DNA of 64,000 nt from Mytilus edulis (lineage: Eukaryota; Mollusca; Bivalvia; Mytilida; Mytilidae), in contig NC_092349.1 of the NCBI RefSeq assembly GCF_963676685.1, forward strand, positions 80,984,604 through 81,048,603, given 5' to 3'. Below, piece after piece: positions 61,801 through 64,000 of this stretch. The notes below the pieces were generated by a model that was given only the letters and a program-made list of their open reading frames with translations, had not been told where the DNA came from and did no database searches. The translations under genes and the position numbers were made by a program. The first letter of the stretch is position 1. Each line of letters starts with the position of its first letter.

Positions 61801-62181
61801 AGGCGTAAATGTAAGTTTTGTCAATTTCATGTTATCTGTAGCGAGATATTGTATCTTCAGAAGAAGGAATTTACTTAAAAATTTAAACAGTAATGTTGAT
61901 CTTATTAGACTATTTAAATACACTGTAAAACATTATATAACTTACCTGTATGAATATTTGTGTGATGCAAAATGTATGAGAAATGTTTTTGAGAAACACT
62001 TTTTAAAAAATAATATTCTGGTACAAGAAACCGAAGGTGTCATAACATTTAATTTCTAATTATTGTGCTGATTATATATATGTGATTATACTTAAAACAT
62101 TGCTTTGTGATAATTTTGTGTAATATGTAATATATCTGTTGTATATATATGTTGAAGAATTGAATAAAGATAAAAAAAAAA
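58840..62181 (+). mobile_element. 5'-truncated L1-like LINE with 10-bp target duplication
   Basis: AACCAAGGAA occurs at 58830-58839 and directly after the poly(A) tail at 62182-62191. An AATAAA (62163-62168) precedes the tail. The 5' end falls in the last part of the endonuclease: only its SDH-type motif (SDHTYV) remains. It has the same orientation and layout as the 3265-6504 element but a distinct sequence. It lies 0.46 kb upstream of the ASB start, in the opposite orientation. Confidence 0.88.
58895..62059 (+). pseudogene. LINE ORF2 with one in-frame stop
   Basis: The frame is open from before 58895 to TAA at 61676-61678 (927 residues from the ATG), then continues in the same frame from 61679 to 62059 (about 126 further codons). 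A single nonsense change therefore splits ORF2. The RT boxes are present but worn: RPIYLLQVDYK (usually RPISLLN), DQEKAFDRESHEF, GIRQGCPIS, and HADDT in place of YADDT. The catalytic ADD is kept. The zinc-knuckle CDVC-x7-H-x5-C sits just before the stop. It is probably no longer active. Confidence 0.85.
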
Positions 62182-62191
62182 AACCAAGGAA

Positions 62192-62520
62192 AGCCAAGCT
62201 TTCCAGCCAGAATTTAGGTTAGTGCATTTGCTACATGCCTCCATAGTACGTAAGTGCATTTGCTACATGCCTTAATAGTTCCAGTTAATTTGAAGTCTTT
62301 GAATGCTCCATTTCTAATTACTTTTGGCATATGATAATAAAAGTTGTACTTTGTTGATTAAATTATATATTGTTTTCAGTTTTTATTTTCATTTACTTAG
62401 ATATATTATAGCGCATCACTTTTGGCATCAGTCGTTTTCCGCACACATCAGTTTACAAACTAGAATTAGCTGTGGTCCGCATCCCCGAATCTTAGGCAGA
62501 ATTGTTCCTGCTACATTTGG
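62192..62520 (+). repeat. Possible 5' LTR/leader of the gag element
   Basis: GTGCATTTGCTACATGCCT occurs twice (62221-62239 and 62261-62279). Further on, GCTACATTTGGTAGTGCGGG (about 62510) resembles an LTR end followed by a Ty3/Gypsy-style ATTTGG junction. The LTR start is not defined. Confidence 0.3.
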
Positions 62521-62690
62521 TAGTGCGGGTGGGGTGCGGAGTTATAAAGCAACTTTTTCTGGTTTGTAACTGATCAAAATTTATAAGAAATGGAGCAGAA
62601 GTTTGAGTCAATGTTTGGTGCCACTGGATATGACAGTCCTAATCAGAGCAGTTTTGAATAGTTATTTCTGGGGTATTTTATTTTCATAGT

Positions 62691-63518
62691 TTGGTTCATT
62701 TTGTAAATGTTTATTCAGTTATGATTAGGTTTGAGGAAAAACGTTGTTTGTTTGATGGTATCAACATTGATATTACAGATTATTTTGTTCATTTTGAGAC
62801 AGTTTCTCTTTGGAATCAGTGGAATGAATTTGAGATGGCATGTCAGTTGATAATAAATTTGAGAGGTGATGCTCAAACTATTTTACGTTTCTTAAAAAGG
62901 CCACAGTTGTATGATTATGACTGCTTGAAAAATGTTCTCATTCAGAGGTTCAATCCTAAGGAGAGGGTGGCATATTTTAAATTTCAACTGCGAGTTTGTA
63001 GTTTGAAGGAAAATGAAACAATTTCAGAATTTGGTCAGCGTTTCAAGATACTTGCTCATAAGGCTTATCCTGATAATTTTTCAGATTTAGATGAATATTT
63101 TACTGACTTATTTACATCATGTTTGAATATTGAGATGGCTAAATTTGTCACTTTTAAACACCCTCATAGTTTAGATGAGGCTTTATCACTTGCCATTGAA
63201 TATGAAGCTGTTCATTTTTCTGGTGATTCAGAGACTATTGATGAGACAGAAAGTTTAGATTGTTGTAAAACAGTTCATAACAGTTTTGAAACTTTAATTA
63301 GTATATTGAGGAGGCGATTGAGATCACGTAGGAAACATAAACCTAAGAGATGTTTTAAATGTCACCAGTCAGGTCATGTCAGGTCTAAGTGTCCAAATAT
63401 GTCTATCAAAGTTCATGCTAGAGATGAAAGGTCTGCAGATAGTCAAGTAAAGCTCTCAGAAATAGGCGGGATGTTGAGGAATGATCATTGTAGTTCAGAT
63501 TGTGTTACCTTTGTTTAA
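62691..63518 (+). CDS. Gag-like protein of a Ty3/Gypsy-type LTR element
   Basis: The frame gives 275 residues. Residues about 20-170 match the retrotransposon capsid (Retrotrans_gag) pattern: FDGINIDITDYFVHFE, an LRGDAQTIL helix, FNPKERVAYFKFQL, and SLDEALSLAIEYE. A basic stretch (RRRLRSRRKHKPKR) precedes one CCHC zinc knuckle, CFKCHQSGHVRSKC (C-x2-C-x4-H-x4-C). Gag packages element RNA into particles. No protease, reverse transcriptase or integrase follows; a purine tract and probable LTR come directly after. An ATG at 62590 opens a separate short frame. The true start is uncertain. It could be a non-autonomous gag-only element or a domesticated gag. Confidence 0.8.
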   Translation: MVHFVNVYSVMIRFEEKRCLFDGINIDITDYFVHFETVSLWNQWNEFEMACQLIINLRGDAQTILRFLKRPQLYDYDCLKNVLIQRFNPKERVAYFKFQLRVCSLKENETISEFGQRFKILAHKAYPDNFSDLDEYFTDLFTSCLNIEMAKFVTFKHPHSLDEALSLAIEYEAVHFSGDSETIDETESLDCCKTVHNSFETLISILRRRLRSRRKHKPKRCFKCHQSGHVRSKCPNMSIKVHARDERSADSQVKLSEIGGMLRNDHCSSDCVTFV

Positions 63519-63630
63519 TATGGTTGTTTTTACATTGTGTTGTAAATATATAGTTTTACTTTATATTCATTTCAATATACTCAGAGGTATCACGCGCCTC
63601 AATTTTGGCTGTTTGGTTTTTTTCTTTTCC

Positions 63631-64000
63631 AAGGGAGGGATGTTGCACATCCCAACTGGTTTTATTTTCATTTTCATTACTGGCTTGAATTATGGCTGAT
63701 CTTCTGTGTAGTTTGAAGTGTAGACTGTTAGCTAGTATTAGTAGGAATTGGTTTGTTTTATGAGTTGTTGCTCGTTTGTCTGGATTGTAATCTCTAGCTA
63801 AATATTTATTATTTAGAGAGTTTACAGGAGACCGACTTCTTGACTTTTGTCATGGCTGAAACCAATAGAGTGGAAGTTAAGTTTGAAGTTAGGAACACTT
63901 CTAGCTTGTACAGATGGATCTAATCCATTATTTAGTACCTTGCACCAAATTTGGGCATCGTCCAACTTTATTTTGAGAACCTTGCTATTACATTTGGGCA
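63631..64000 (+). mobile_element. Polypurine tract and putative 3' LTR (runs to or past window end)
   Basis: AAGGGAGGGA (63631-63640) is a classic polypurine tract, and TGTTGCACATCCC starts directly after it, as an LTR beginning TG would. The window ends in GCTATTACATTTGGGCA, which resembles the LTR-end/primer-site junction of Ty3/Gypsy elements. The LTR may therefore end near 63990 with another internal region beyond. Confidence 0.5.

Noticed and set aside
1-64000. tRNA, rRNA or other structured RNA genes
   Set aside because: I saw no complete box A/box B pair or cloverleaf. Only a box-A-like SINE fragment at 13107-13138 was found.

Overview
The window is AT-rich animal nuclear DNA, almost certainly from a marine mussel (Mytilus or a close bivalve). 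The genes are split into small exons with GT/AG borders and separated by repeat-packed introns. Several dispersed repeat families that I associate with Mytilus genomes recur throughout. There are no bacterial features such as operons or ribosome binding sites. Species assignment is inference; no search was run.

Three protein-coding genes can be assembled. (1) 956-8822, plus strand: the 3' part of a hillarin/kyphoscoliosis-peptidase (KY)-type transglutaminase-like protein, five exons, 699 codons visible, with all three catalytic positions apparently substituted. (2) 41824-29300, minus strand: a complete five-exon arylacetamide-deacetylase-like (AADAC-like) alpha/beta hydrolase of 416 residues, with a second, paralogous first exon 1.1 kb upstream. 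(3) 58379-53820, minus strand: a complete five-exon ankyrin-repeat SOCS-box (ASB) protein of 391 residues. For genes 2 and 3 all exon phases close and the summed coding length is a multiple of three; the visible part of gene 1 does the same. No functional link between the three is evident.

Most of the rest is mobile DNA. Two L1-like LINEs (3265-6504 and 58840-62181) each have 10-bp target duplications and poly(A) tails. Two older, frameshifted LINEs lie at 26.9-28.3 kb and 46.4-50.2 kb, the second split by a terminal-inverted-repeat element. A gag-only Ty3/Gypsy-like LTR element lies at the right edge. The 8.8-29 kb interval holds no recognisable gene: it contains miniature inverted-repeat elements, a 147-bp-period repeat block, a 955-bp tandem duplication, and two inverted blocks of TACGGACG-type motifs 12 kb apart.

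The most interesting region is 32.0-45.1 kb, inside and just upstream of the AADAC-like gene. Three unrelated non-autonomous elements there (32023-34724, 37690-40130, 43292-45088) each start with CAC, have long inverted repeats, and are flanked by exact 5-bp duplications (TATTA, CATAG, GTTAG). Two of them begin with CACTGTG and CACAGTG, the second being the RAG recombination-signal heptamer. This is the signature expected of Transib/ProtoRAG-type transposition. A 62-bp minisatellite of about 28 copies with a 434-bp higher-order period lies at 51.6-53.3 kb.
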